Assembly (NCBI GenBank): GCA_031263625.1
Contig: JAISFK010000168.1
Coordinates: forward strand, 1 to 9,342
DNA length: 9,342 bases
Direction: 5' to 3'
Source of the DNA: Clostridiales bacterium
Lineage (GTDB): Bacteria; Bacillota; Clostridia; WRLR01
Part shown: piece after piece, positions 1 to 5,786 of the stretch
Layout of the letters: every line of letters begins with the position of its first letter
How positions within the stretch are numbered: the stretch's first letter is position 1
Position numbers and translations under genes: made by a program
Notes under the pieces: generated by a model
What the model was told of the DNA's origin: nothing
Database searches by the model: none
Seen by the model: the letters and a program-made list of their open reading frames with translations, nothing else

Positions 1-300
1 CCGGGCCGGCCGATGACGTATGACGTGACGGACGAGTTTTACAGGTGCTTTGGGTACAAATCCAAAACGGATCTGCCCAATCTGGCCGATCTGGCGGCGC
101 CAGCAGCGCCCGCGACGCCATCGGATCCTGCCGCAGCGGGCGAACCGGGCACGACTGGCGCGGCCTCCATCGCGACTGGCGAGTCGGACGCGCCTGTTGC
201 TCCCGTCGGGGAGACAGCGCCTACGGCCCCAGTCGCGACTGGCGAGCCGGACGCCGCAATCGGCGAGGCCGGCACAAGATCATACTCGCGTTCGATTTGA
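1..300 (+). CDS. scpB: Segregation and condensation protein B, C-terminal fragment with low-complexity tail
   Basis: The frame is open from base 1, so this is the 3' part of a gene that begins upstream. Visible residues 1-28 (PGRPMTYDVTDEFYRCFGYK and the following SKTDLPNL) match the conserved end of ScpB, whose family pattern is GRPxxYxTTxxFLxxFGLxxLxxLP. ScpB is a winged-helix protein that binds ScpA in the SMC condensin complex, which compacts and segregates chromosomes. ScpB normally ends soon after this motif. Here about 70 more residues follow, rich in Ala, Pro, Gly, Thr and Glu, with an in-frame 21-codon repeat around ATGESDAP and ATGEPDAA; this tail is probably disordered. The methionine at base 13 is internal to the motif and is not the start. 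scpA/scpB next to trpS is an arrangement known in clostridia, which supports the call. The identification rests on a short motif. Confidence 0.75.
   Translation, partial: PGRPMTYDVTDEFYRCFGYKSKTDLPNLADLAAPAAPATPSDPAAAGEPGTTGAASIATGESDAPVAPVGETAPTAPVATGEPDAAIGEAGTRSYSRSI
170..254 (+). repeat. In-frame 63-bp direct repeat in scpB tail
   Basis: A 22-bp sequence (170-191, TCGCGACTGGCGAG plus CGGACGC with one differing base) recurs at 233-254, a shift of exactly 21 codons. It encodes the ATGE[S/P]DA motifs of the ScpB tail. The repeat keeps the frame, as expected for expansion inside a coding sequence. Confidence 0.7.
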
Positions 301-304
301 AATT

Positions 305-325
305 CCGACCGCAATTTGCGGTCGG
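305..325. other. Perfect palindrome/hairpin after scpB
   Basis: CCGACCGCAA (305-314) is exactly complementary to TTGCGGTCGG (316-325). As RNA it gives an 8-bp GC-rich stem with a 5-nt loop (AATTT). It lies just after the scpB stop and about 35 bases before the trpS promoter. No T-run follows on the + strand, so it is not a standard intrinsic terminator. It could be a weak terminator, a processing site or an operator. Confidence 0.5.
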
Positions 326-344
326 ACAGAGGAAACGAGTATTG

Positions 345-385
345 CTGACTCGCGTTAATGGAAAATTCAAATGCTCGTCAGTATA
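345..385 (+). repeat. 41-bp dispersed repeat, copy 1
   Basis: This 41-base sequence recurs at 5849-5889 with one mismatch (A at 370, G at 5874). Similarity begins at base 345 and stops after TATA. The first 37 bases are framed by the inverted 5-mers CTGAC and GTCAG. The copy covers most of the putative trpS promoter. Confidence 0.85.
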
Positions 386-387
386 AA
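359..387 (+). promoter_or_regulatory. Putative sigma-A-type promoter of trpS
   Basis: TGGAAA (359-364) resembles a -35 box (4/6 to TTGACA) and TATAAA (382-387) a -10 box (5/6), with the ideal 17-base spacer. Transcription would start near 394, giving a short leader with GGAGG at 401-405. This supports the ATG at 417 rather than the one at 390 as the trpS start. No T-box leader fits in this space. Predicted from sequence only. Confidence 0.5.
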
Positions 388-416
388 ATATGGAAATATC
401 GGAGGCATGGCGAAAA

Positions 417-1664
417 ATGCAGAATGAACGGAGCAGGCAAAACGAAAATGAAACTGTGAAGCCAATCGGCCCGGCCGGCTCGACTGGCCCCGCTGGCCCC
501 GCTGGCCCGGCCGGCACATCCGGCTCGACTGGCGGGCGCAAAAAAGTCGTGCTGACGGGCGACAGGCCGACGGGCGCGCTGCACGTGGGCCACTACGTCG
601 GCTCGCTCAAAAAGCGAAAGAACATGCTGGACAGCGGCGAGTACGACATGTTTTTCCTCATAGCCGACATACAGGCGCTGACGGACAACGCGGAGAACCC
701 GGAGCGGATCCGGGAGAACATTCTGGAGGTGGCGCTGGACTACCTGGCCGTCGGGCTGGACCCGGACAGATGCGCGTTTGTCGTCCAGTCGCAGATCCCG
801 GCGCTGTTCGAGCTGCCGATGTACTACTCGAACCTCGTGACGATGGCGCGGCTGGAGCGCAACCCGACCGTCAAGGCCGAGATCCGCCAGAAGAACATAG
901 ACAAGAGCCTGCCGGTGGGCTTCGCGACGTACCCGATCAGCCAGGCCGCCGACATAACGGCGTTCGGCGCGGACTATGTGCCCGTCGGCGTGGACCAGCT
1001 GCCGATGATCGAGCAGACGCGGGAGATCGTCAGCTCGTTCAACAGAATCTACGGGCGCGGCGGGCGCGACGTGCTAGTCCTGCCGGAGGCCGTCCTGCCG
1101 GACAGCGAGTCGCAGTACAGGCTCGTCGGCACGGACGGCAACGCCAAGATGAGCAAGTCGCTCGGCAACTGCATATATCTCAAGGACGGGCCGGACGCGA
1201 TACGCGCCAAGGTGATGGACATGTTCACGGATCCCGCGCATCTGCGGATCGACGACCCCGGCGATGTCGAGTCCAATCCGGTGTTCATCTATCTGGACGT
1301 CTTTTGCACGGACGAGCTTTTTGCGAAGGCGGTCGCGCAAGTGGGGCCGCAGCGCGGCGCGGCGCCCCACGCGTCGCTCGGCGAGCTGAAAGCGCACTAC
1401 AGGCGCGGCGGGGTCGGCGACGTGTACGCCAAAAAGCTGCTGAACGCCGTGCTCCAGGACGTTCTGGCGCCCATACGCGAGCGCAGGCAGCGTTACGAGG
1501 CCAACAAGGGGCTTGTCATGGAATACCTGAAAAACGGCACCGAACATGCGCGCGCCTGCACGAACAGGGTGCTGGACAGCGTGCGCCGGGCCATCGGCGT
1601 GAACTACTTCACGGACGAGTTTTTCGCGCAGTCATACGTGCGGCAGGATTCGCCGGAGCGGTAG
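417..1664 (+). CDS. trpS: Tryptophanyl-tRNA synthetase with collagen-like N-terminal extension
   Basis: Charges tRNA-Trp with tryptophan in the cytoplasm, using ATP (class Ic aminoacyl-tRNA synthetase). The HIGH-type motif is HVGH (residues 56-59, within GDRPTGALHVGHYVGSL) and the second signature is KMSKS (244-248). The conserved stretches LTDNAENPE, SQAADITAF, PVGVDQLPMIEQTREI and the end GVNYF are present. GDRPTG rather than SGIQPSG places it in the TrpRS subgroup usually called type II, which differs from the B. subtilis enzyme. At 415 residues it exceeds the usual ~330-345: residues 1-43 are extra, with seven Gly-X-Y triplets (18-40), and short insertions occur near RGGRD and QRGAAPHAS. 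The ATG at 417 follows GGAGG (401-405) by 11 bases; an upstream ATG at 390 overlaps the promoter region and has no ribosome site. Its last residues (RQDSPER) lie in a duplicated segment. Confidence 0.95.
   Translation: MQNERSRQNENETVKPIGPAGSTGPAGPAGPAGTSGSTGGRKKVVLTGDRPTGALHVGHYVGSLKKRKNMLDSGEYDMFFLIADIQALTDNAENPERIRENILEVALDYLAVGLDPDRCAFVVQSQIPALFELPMYYSNLVTMARLERNPTVKAEIRQKNIDKSLPVGFATYPISQAADITAFGADYVPVGVDQLPMIEQTREIVSSFNRIYGRGGRDVLVLPEAVLPDSESQYRLVGTDGNAKMSKSLGNCIYLKDGPDAIRAKVMDMFTDPAHLRIDDPGDVESNPVFIYLDVFCTDELFAKAVAQVGPQRGAAPHASLGELKAHYRRGGVGDVYAKKLLNAVLQDVLAPIRERRQRYEANKGLVMEYLKNGTEHARACTNRVLDSVRRAIGVNYFTDEFFAQSYVRQDSPER
468..536 (+). repeat. Collagen-like Gly-X-Y codon repeat in trpS
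   Basis: Near-identical 9-bp units (GGCCCCGCT and variants) encode GPA/GST/GTS triplets, residues 18-40 of TrpRS, directly before the catalytic fold. Seven triplets are too few for a stable collagen triple helix, so a flexible linker is likelier. The tract is of the kind that changes length by replication slippage. Confidence 0.75.
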
Positions 1665-1708
1665 CCCCAGCGGGCGGCAGGATTCGCCGGAGCGGCAGCC
1701 CCGGCGGG
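1641..1708 (+). repeat. 34-bp tandem duplication across the trpS stop codon
   Basis: Unit 1 (1641-1674) and unit 2 (1675-1708) match at 32 of 34 bases. Unit 1 carries the last seven trpS codons plus TAG (1662-1664); unit 2 has CAG at the matching place. The shift of 34 is not a multiple of three, so the second copy is not a frame-preserving extension. It fills nearly half of the gap before the next gene. Confidence 0.9.
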
Positions 1709-1745
1709 CAATCGGACGGGCCAGTTGCGGGAGGTTTTTTGCGCC

Positions 1746-2459
1746 ATGCAGGTTGCGGTGTGCGACGACAATAAATTGCATCTGCTTGAAATGAAGGAGA
1801 AGCTCTCATCGCTGCCGATGGTGGAGAACGCCTATCTCTTTTCAGACTTGCCGCTGTTTTTGTCCTCGGTCGAGGACGGGCGCTCGTATGACGCCGTTTT
1901 AATGGACATCGACTGGGAGCGCGGCCAGACGGGAATGGACGCGGCCGAGGAATTGTACAGGCGCAGCCCCGAAACCAAGATCATCTACGTGACGGGCTAT
2001 GGCGACAAGTATTCCCAGCATATTTTTTTGCGCAGCGCCAACCTGAGCGGATACATAGCCAAGCCGGTTGACATCGGGATACTGGAGGCCAACCTGAAAA
2101 AAGTCGCCGACGCGCTCCCGCTCGGCGGGCAGCCCTCCCTCGTCGTGCGCCGGCACGGCGCCCTGATTTCAATACCGTTCCGCGAGATATGCTACATAGA
2201 GAGCTGGAAGCACAGCGTCAAGATACACAGTGCGCGGGATGGGATGGTCGAGCTGTACGGGCGGCTGGACAAAATCATCGGCGCCCTCCCGCCCGAATTT
2301 TGCCAGTGCCATAAGAGCTATGTCGTGAACATGCGGCAGATACAGCGCTTCCAGCCGGGCGGGATACTGCTTAAAAACGGGGATGCCGTCCCCGTGAGCC
2401 GTTCAAAGTACAATGAGACAAAAGAGGCGTATCTCAATTTTATTGGGACGACGTTTTAG
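1746..2459 (+). CDS. LytTR-family response regulator (AgrA/LytR type)
   Basis: A 237-residue two-component regulator. The receiver domain (about 1-122) has the acidic pair D7/D8, phosphoacceptor D54 in VLMDID, T83 in YVTGY and K106 in AKPVD. A LytTR DNA-binding domain follows (about 131-232), recognised by ICYIESWKHSVKI, CQCHKSYVVNM and the final VSRSKYNETKEAYL. Such proteins bind direct repeats as dimers when phosphorylated and often control peptide production, adhesion or export genes. The ATG at 1746 lies 11 bases after GGAGG (1730-1734) and gives the expected MQVAVCDDN start; a TTG at 1725 precedes the ribosome site and is unlikely. The kinase-like gene begins 28 bases downstream, so the two are probably cotranscribed. 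No clear promoter of its own was found in the 81-base gap after trpS. Its target genes cannot be told from this window. Confidence 0.93.
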   Translation: MQVAVCDDNKLHLLEMKEKLSSLPMVENAYLFSDLPLFLSSVEDGRSYDAVLMDIDWERGQTGMDAAEELYRRSPETKIIYVTGYGDKYSQHIFLRSANLSGYIAKPVDIGILEANLKKVADALPLGGQPSLVVRRHGALISIPFREICYIESWKHSVKIHSARDGMVELYGRLDKIIGALPPEFCQCHKSYVVNMRQIQRFQPGGILLKNGDAVPVSRSKYNETKEAYLNFIGTTF

Positions 2460-2487
2460 TTCTCTGGAAAGGGGTGCGCTGCCGGCC

Positions 2488-2532
2488 ATGTCTGCCATGT
2501 CCGCCATACCCGCCATGTCCGCCATGTCCGCG
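2488..2532 (+). repeat. 9-bp ATGTCCGCC repeat over the start of the kinase-like gene
   Basis: Five tandem 9-bp units (ATGTCTGCC, ATGTCCGCC, ATACCCGCC, ATGTCCGCC, ATGTCCGCG) encode MSAMSAIPAMSAMSA. Four carry an in-frame ATG (2488, 2497, 2515, 2524), so the true start is ambiguous and gain or loss of units would not break the frame. Confidence 0.8.
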
Positions 2533-3609
2533 GCCGTTCTGTTTTTGAATGTCGCGCTGGTTTTGCTCTTGGCCGCCGCCGCGGGGATCGCCCTGTGGCG
2601 CGCCGTCCGAGCGCGGCATGTTCCGGTTTACCTGTGCATGTTCCTGATCCTGCCTGTCGGCCAGCTGTTCATGCTGCGCAGCTTTTCGTTCGAGGGCTGG
2701 TCGGCATACTGGCTGTTTGGCCTGCTTTTGGGCCTTGCGTCCAATGTCCTGCTGCTGGTATACGCCATATCGCAGGAAAAAAAGACCGCCGCCCAGGATG
2801 AGTTGCAGGAGACGCGCCATAGAATCGAGCTTGAAAAATCCCACTATGAAGCCGTTGAACAGCGCAGGGAGGAGCTTGACGGCATGCGCCGCGATTTTGG
2901 CGAAAAGCTGGAGGCCGTCGCCAGGCTTGTCCGCGCCGGCGAGGACGATGAGGCCCGCGAGAGCATTTCCGCGCTCGCCGAAAATTTAAGCCGCACAAAA
3001 GAAAACCCCTATTGCGCCATCCCTGTCATCAACGCGGTTTTGACGAAGATGGAAAATGACTGCGCGGCGGCGGGGATTGCCCTGTCGATTGACTTGAATT
3101 TGCCCAACGCGCTCGCCATCGAGCCCATGCACCTGTGCAGCGTGTTTTGCAACATACTGGACAACGCCATATCCGCCTGCCGGGAGCTGCAGGGCGCTGG
3201 CGCGGCCGCAGGCAAGCGCGCGGGCGCCGACGCGGACGAGCGCGTGGGCGTGGGCATGGGCGCCGATGCGGGCGTGGGTGCGGGCGTGGGCGCATATGTT
3301 ATAGGCGCTGGCGCGGATGCATGCGCATATGCCGGCTCAGGCGCTGGCGCGGCCGCATATGCGAGCGCTGGCACGGGCGCGGGCGCGGCCAGGCCCGTTA
3401 TCCGGCTGTCCTCCATCATGGACGGCGACTACCTGATAATCAAGACTACGAACCCTGCGAAAAAGCCGGGCCGCAGGCCCGCTCCCGGACGCGGCTACGG
3501 CCTGCGGATTCTGTCAGAGCTGACGAAACAGCATGGCGGCGATTTCCAATGGCATTATCGCGACGGGACGTTTACGGCGCTGGCGTCGCTGCTGGCGGCG
3601 GGCCAGTGA
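2488..3609 (+). CDS. GHKL sensor kinase-like protein with Arg at the phosphoacceptor position
   Basis: A 373-residue membrane protein. There are three likely membrane segments (about 15-38, 44-66, 71-94), then a coiled signalling helix (95-130), DHp helices (about 126-168) and a GHKL ATP-binding domain (about 172-373). The ATP-binding domain has an N-box NILDN (222-226), NP (322-323) and a glycine loop GRGYGL (334-339), so nucleotide binding is plausible. The DHp motif that reads LRHDFNNQL in the neighbouring sensor is MRRDFGEKL here: R135 replaces the phosphoacceptor His, and G138/E139 replace two Asn. CGC for R135 is one base from CAC. A Gly/Ala-rich tract (about 236-301) is inserted between the N-box helix and the next strand, where AgrC-type kinases have a short loop. 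ATG 2488 is chosen because it follows GGAAAGGGG (2466-2474); an ATG at 2413 would overlap the regulator gene. It may be a pseudokinase, or may phosphorylate a partner. Confidence 0.85.
   Translation: MSAMSAIPAMSAMSAAVLFLNVALVLLLAAAAGIALWRAVRARHVPVYLCMFLILPVGQLFMLRSFSFEGWSAYWLFGLLLGLASNVLLLVYAISQEKKTAAQDELQETRHRIELEKSHYEAVEQRREELDGMRRDFGEKLEAVARLVRAGEDDEARESISALAENLSRTKENPYCAIPVINAVLTKMENDCAAAGIALSIDLNLPNALAIEPMHLCSVFCNILDNAISACRELQGAGAAAGKRAGADADERVGVGMGADAGVGAGVGAYVIGAGADACAYAGSGAGAAAYASAGTGAGAARPVIRLSSIMDGDYLIIKTTNPAKKPGRRPAPGRGYGLRILSELTKQHGGDFQWHYRDGTFTALASLLAAGQ
3193..3390 (+). repeat. Gly-Ala codon repeat inserted in the ATPase domain
   Basis: About 66 codons of GGCGCN, GGCGTG and GCATATGC variants encode a tract such as GAGAAAGKRAGADAD and AYAGSGAGAAAYASAG. 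Recurrent words include GGCGCTGGCGCGG and GCGCATATG. It lies between ACREL (end of the N-box helix) and RPVIRLSSI (next strand). Both neighbouring parts remain in frame and recognisable, so it is an in-frame expansion rather than a break. Confidence 0.85.
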
Positions 3610-3635
3610 CAGGCCGACGGCGGCAGGCCGGCTAG

Positions 3636-3830
3636 AGGCCGGTGAAGAATCGGCAACAGGCAGGCGAATGGCTGATTGCGGATCGGCGACGAAGCCGAGC
3701 GAATGGCCGGTAGCAACTCGATGCAAGCGCTGCCGGGCGGGTTAATGGCAGGCCGGTGAAAAACCGGCAACAGAGCCGGCGAATGGCCGATGGCAGATCT
3801 GCGACACGGGGTCGGCGAATGGCCGGCGGC
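3636..3830 (+). repeat. Two copies of an ~80-bp intergenic repeat
   Basis: Copy A (3636-3714) and copy B (3750-3830) align along their length: both begin AGGCCGGTGAA, continue with CGGCAACAG, and contain GCGAATGGC twice, about 35 bases apart (GAATGGC at 3666, 3701, 3781, 3817). They fill most of the 235-base gap between the two sensor genes. The word CGAATGGCC returns at 5898 in the other large gap, so this may be a wider intergenic family. I see no gene here. Confidence 0.8.
3752..3768 (+). other. Hairpin conserved in both intergenic repeat copies
   Basis: GCCGGT (3752-3757), loop GAAAA, ACCGGC (3763-3768) form a perfect 6-bp stem. The matching place in copy A (3638-3654) reads GCCGGT, GAAGA, ATCGGC, which still pairs as RNA with one G-U pair. 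Conserved pairing hints at an RNA structure. No T-run follows, so it is not a classical terminator for the upstream gene. Confidence 0.45.
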
Positions 3831-3844
3831 GGGGGAGGGAGCGT

Positions 3845-4840
3845 ATGGACGCTGTGAACGTTGCGAACGCTGTAGACGCTATTGTTGCGAGCCTGCTCGA
3901 GCAAGGCGCGTGGACCCTCTTGCTGACGCTTGCCATACACTTTTTTCGCGCTTTCATAGTCTACTATTTCATGTACAGCGTGCTGCCCAGCCGCCTGAAC
4001 ATTCTTGCGCTTGCCGCTATGGCTCTTGTCTATGCCGCATGGTGCATGTTGAGGCTGAACGGGGATCCCAGTCTTTTGGGCACGCGCTACCATTTTTGGA
4101 TGAACATGTTTATCAATGCGTGGACGTATTTTATAATAACATTTCTTTTTCAGGGAAAGTTTTGGAAAAAGCTGATTACATGGTGGTATATCGATGTCGT
4201 CAAATCGCTGGCCGAGGCCGTTGCGTATGTGCCTGTCATGTTCTGCGGCGCTTCTCGCGGGTTTCGCGGCGAATGGAGCGAGGTGGCGCTGTCCCTGGAG
4301 TCGGACATCACGCTGAAGCTTCTCTTTGCGCTCGTCAATTTCGCCCTCTACGCGCTGCTTGGCTTTTTGTCCCTTGCAGTGTGGCGCAGGCTCATGCTGA
4401 AAAAATTCGAGCCGTTCCACCTGCTCTTTATAGCCCTGCCAATGGCGCTGAAATACACCTTGTCCCATGTATTTCGCCCCAGCATGGGGGACTGGTTTTT
4501 CGGGATAATTTACAGCTTTGTCCCCGACGTTTCGGCGGCCTACACCATCCTCTCGCTGCTCGGCATAGCTCTCGCCTTTCTTGCAGGCGTGGCGACGCTT
4601 TACTATGTCCTCTCATACGACAAGAGGGCGGCCATCGAGGCCGAGCTGCGCGACGCCAAGCGCTCGATGGAGATTGAGCAGGCCCGGCGCACCGAAGTGG
4701 AGCGGCGGGGCGAGGAGCTGGCGAGGCTGCGCCACGACTTCAACAACCAGCTCGCGTCAATCGTCCAGCTCGCCCGCGCGGGCGAGGACGGCACGGCGCA
4801 GGAGATCATATCCGCGCTGTCGAACGAGATCAACCAATAA
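3845..4840 (+). CDS. Truncated AgrC-like membrane sensor: has phosphoacceptor His, lacks ATPase domain
   Basis: A 331-residue protein with about six or seven membrane segments (roughly 22-46, 50-70, 84-103, 115-135, 158-180, 190-207, 222-257), then a coiled signalling helix and DHp region. LRHDFNNQL (295-303) is the standard motif of this kinase class with H297 as likely phosphoacceptor. The protein stops (TAA) at Q331, at the end of the second DHp helix (RAGEDGTAQEIISALSNEIN), where an ATP-binding domain should follow. The remaining 229 bases before the next gene are too short to encode one, and no frame shows an N-box or glycine loop. Residues 257-330 align without gaps to 95-168 of the upstream kinase-like protein, so the two are paralogues. 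ATG 3845 follows GGAGG (3834-3838) by 6 bases. It could take phosphate from its paralogue's ATPase domain, act as a regulator without phosphotransfer, or be a decayed kinase; the intact frame and good ribosome site argue against decay. Confidence 0.85.
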   Translation: MDAVNVANAVDAIVASLLEQGAWTLLLTLAIHFFRAFIVYYFMYSVLPSRLNILALAAMALVYAAWCMLRLNGDPSLLGTRYHFWMNMFINAWTYFIITFLFQGKFWKKLITWWYIDVVKSLAEAVAYVPVMFCGASRGFRGEWSEVALSLESDITLKLLFALVNFALYALLGFLSLAVWRRLMLKKFEPFHLLFIALPMALKYTLSHVFRPSMGDWFFGIIYSFVPDVSAAYTILSLLGIALAFLAGVATLYYVLSYDKRAAIEAELRDAKRSMEIEQARRTEVERRGEELARLRHDFNNQLASIVQLARAGEDGTAQEIISALSNEINQ

Positions 4841-4966
4841 CCCTTTAACCCCTGTTTTCTCCCCCAAAGCCGCGCTTGCATCGCGCCGGAGGCAGGCTTA
4901 TCCAAAGAAAGTCATGGCGACGGCTTCGTCGCGATTCGCAATTCTTCGTGGTCCGTGCGCAACGTT

Positions 4967-4994
4967 TTGATGGCCGGCAGTTTTGTGTTATGAT
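4967..4994 (+). promoter_or_regulatory. Putative extended -10 promoter for the hydrolase gene
   Basis: TTGATG (4967-4972; 4/6 to TTGACA), a 16-base spacer, and TATGAT (4989-4994; 5/6 to TATAAT) preceded by TG at 4986-4987, giving an extended -10 element. Transcription would begin near 5001, leaving a leader of about 70 bases. The DNA becomes AT-richer from about here, fitting a gene that brought its own promoter. Confidence 0.55.
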
Positions 4995-5069
4995 AATTGT
5001 GTGTCGTAGTGGAGAAATACGCCCTTATAGAAATGTGTAAATATTTCAGCTTGCAATAGGAGACTAGGT

Positions 5070-5786
5070 ATGGAGAATTACATAAGAAGCGAAAACGCTA
5101 AAATATGGACTGACATCAGCGGCGCGAAAAACGACAGGCATGTTGTTCTTTGTAACGGCGGGCCGGGTTGTTGCGATTATCTTCTTCCCGTTTCGCAAAT
5201 GATTGATGACGGTTACAATGTTATCCGGTTTGAACAACGGGGTTGCGGACGTTCAGACAAAGATGGACGATACGATATAATGACGGCGCTTTCCGACTTG
5301 GAAGCCATCCGCAATTATTATGGAGTTGACTCGTGGATTGTGGGGGGACACTCATGGGGCGCGGCCTTATCATTACTGTACGCCATTCTTCATCCTGAAA
5401 GGACATCCTCGCTTTTGTTTATTGCTGGACTTAGCGTTCAAAACAACAAAGAATGGTATGCTGAGTTTATCGCCAATCGCGGCGGCGAAGTGTTGCCGGA
5501 TTTTCTTTATCCGTTCAACGAAGAAGTGAATAAAGCCGGAAATGCGTCTTTTAGAAAATATATTCAGAGCCCCGGCCTATACAGGGATATATCAAAACTA
5601 CCAATGCCAGCGCTATTTATGTGCGCGAAAAAGGATATTCGCCCTAACTGGCAGACAGAGCAAATATCAGCGTTGATTGAAAAATCCAAGCTGGTTTGCA
5701 TCGCGCAAGCCGCTCATTATATTTGGCTTACGCACTATGATGAGATGCGACTGGAACTAAGGAAATTCCTGAGATTGCCGCTTTGA
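5070..5786 (+). CDS. Alpha/beta hydrolase, prolyl aminopeptidase-like (S33 type)
   Basis: A 238-residue soluble hydrolase without a signal peptide. Motifs in order: NGGPG (29-33), matching the oxyanion HGGPG of the proline iminopeptidase family with Asn for His; EQRGCGRS (55-62), matching DQRGCGRS; the nucleophile elbow GGHSWGAAL with S95; D189 in CAKKDIRP as likely acid; H216 in QAAHYIW as catalytic His. The triad is complete, so it is probably active. It may be a peptidase on N-terminal proline or an esterase; the substrate cannot be inferred. At 238 residues it is shorter than typical prolyl aminopeptidases (about 300), mostly through a small cap region. The start ATG is 7 bases after AGGAG (5058-5062). 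Its base composition and codon use are visibly more AT-rich than all neighbours, and it lacks the low-complexity inserts common here, suggesting recent acquisition. Confidence 0.9.
   Translation: MENYIRSENAKIWTDISGAKNDRHVVLCNGGPGCCDYLLPVSQMIDDGYNVIRFEQRGCGRSDKDGRYDIMTALSDLEAIRNYYGVDSWIVGGHSWGAALSLLYAILHPERTSSLLFIAGLSVQNNKEWYAEFIANRGGEVLPDFLYPFNEEVNKAGNASFRKYIQSPGLYRDISKLPMPALFMCAKKDIRPNWQTEQISALIEKSKLVCIAQAAHYIWLTHYDEMRLELRKFLRLPL

Noticed and set aside
390..416. Earlier ATG at 390 as trpS start
   Set aside because: It lies directly after the -10-like TATAAA and has no ribosome site; ATG 417 has GGAGG 11 bases upstream.
301..416. T-box or trp attenuator leader before trpS
   Set aside because: The leader from the predicted promoter is about 23 bases, and no T-box sequence or Trp-rich leader peptide is seen.
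1728..1745. GGAGG followed by six Ts considered as a terminator
   Set aside because: No stem precedes the T-run; it is the spacer between the ribosome site and the regulator start.
2413..2487. Earlier ATG at 2413 as start of the kinase-like gene
   Set aside because: It would overlap the regulator gene by 47 bases and lacks a ribosome site; the added residues look like out-of-frame regulator sequence.
3636..3830. Repeats between the sensors considered as a CRISPR array
   Set aside because: The copies are ~80 bp, imperfect and without regular unique spacers; no cas gene is present.
3632..4468. Long minus-strand frame of 278 codons over the sensor region, and similar long frames opposite the ABC genes and trpS
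   Set aside because: These are shadows produced by GC-rich codon usage and repeats; they show no recognisable domain and lie opposite genes with clear motifs.
4914..4970. An 18-codon reading frame ending CATF, considered as an AgrD-like signal peptide beside the sensors
   Set aside because: There is no ribosome site at a proper distance, no amphipathic leader or acidic tail, and only three residues after the Cys. No agrB-like processing gene is present.
4841..4990. Remnant of an ATP-binding domain after the truncated sensor (in-frame text such as GDGFVAIRNSS)
   Set aside because: The similarity to DGDYLIIKTTN is too short and there is no N-box or glycine loop in any frame; the space is too small for the domain.
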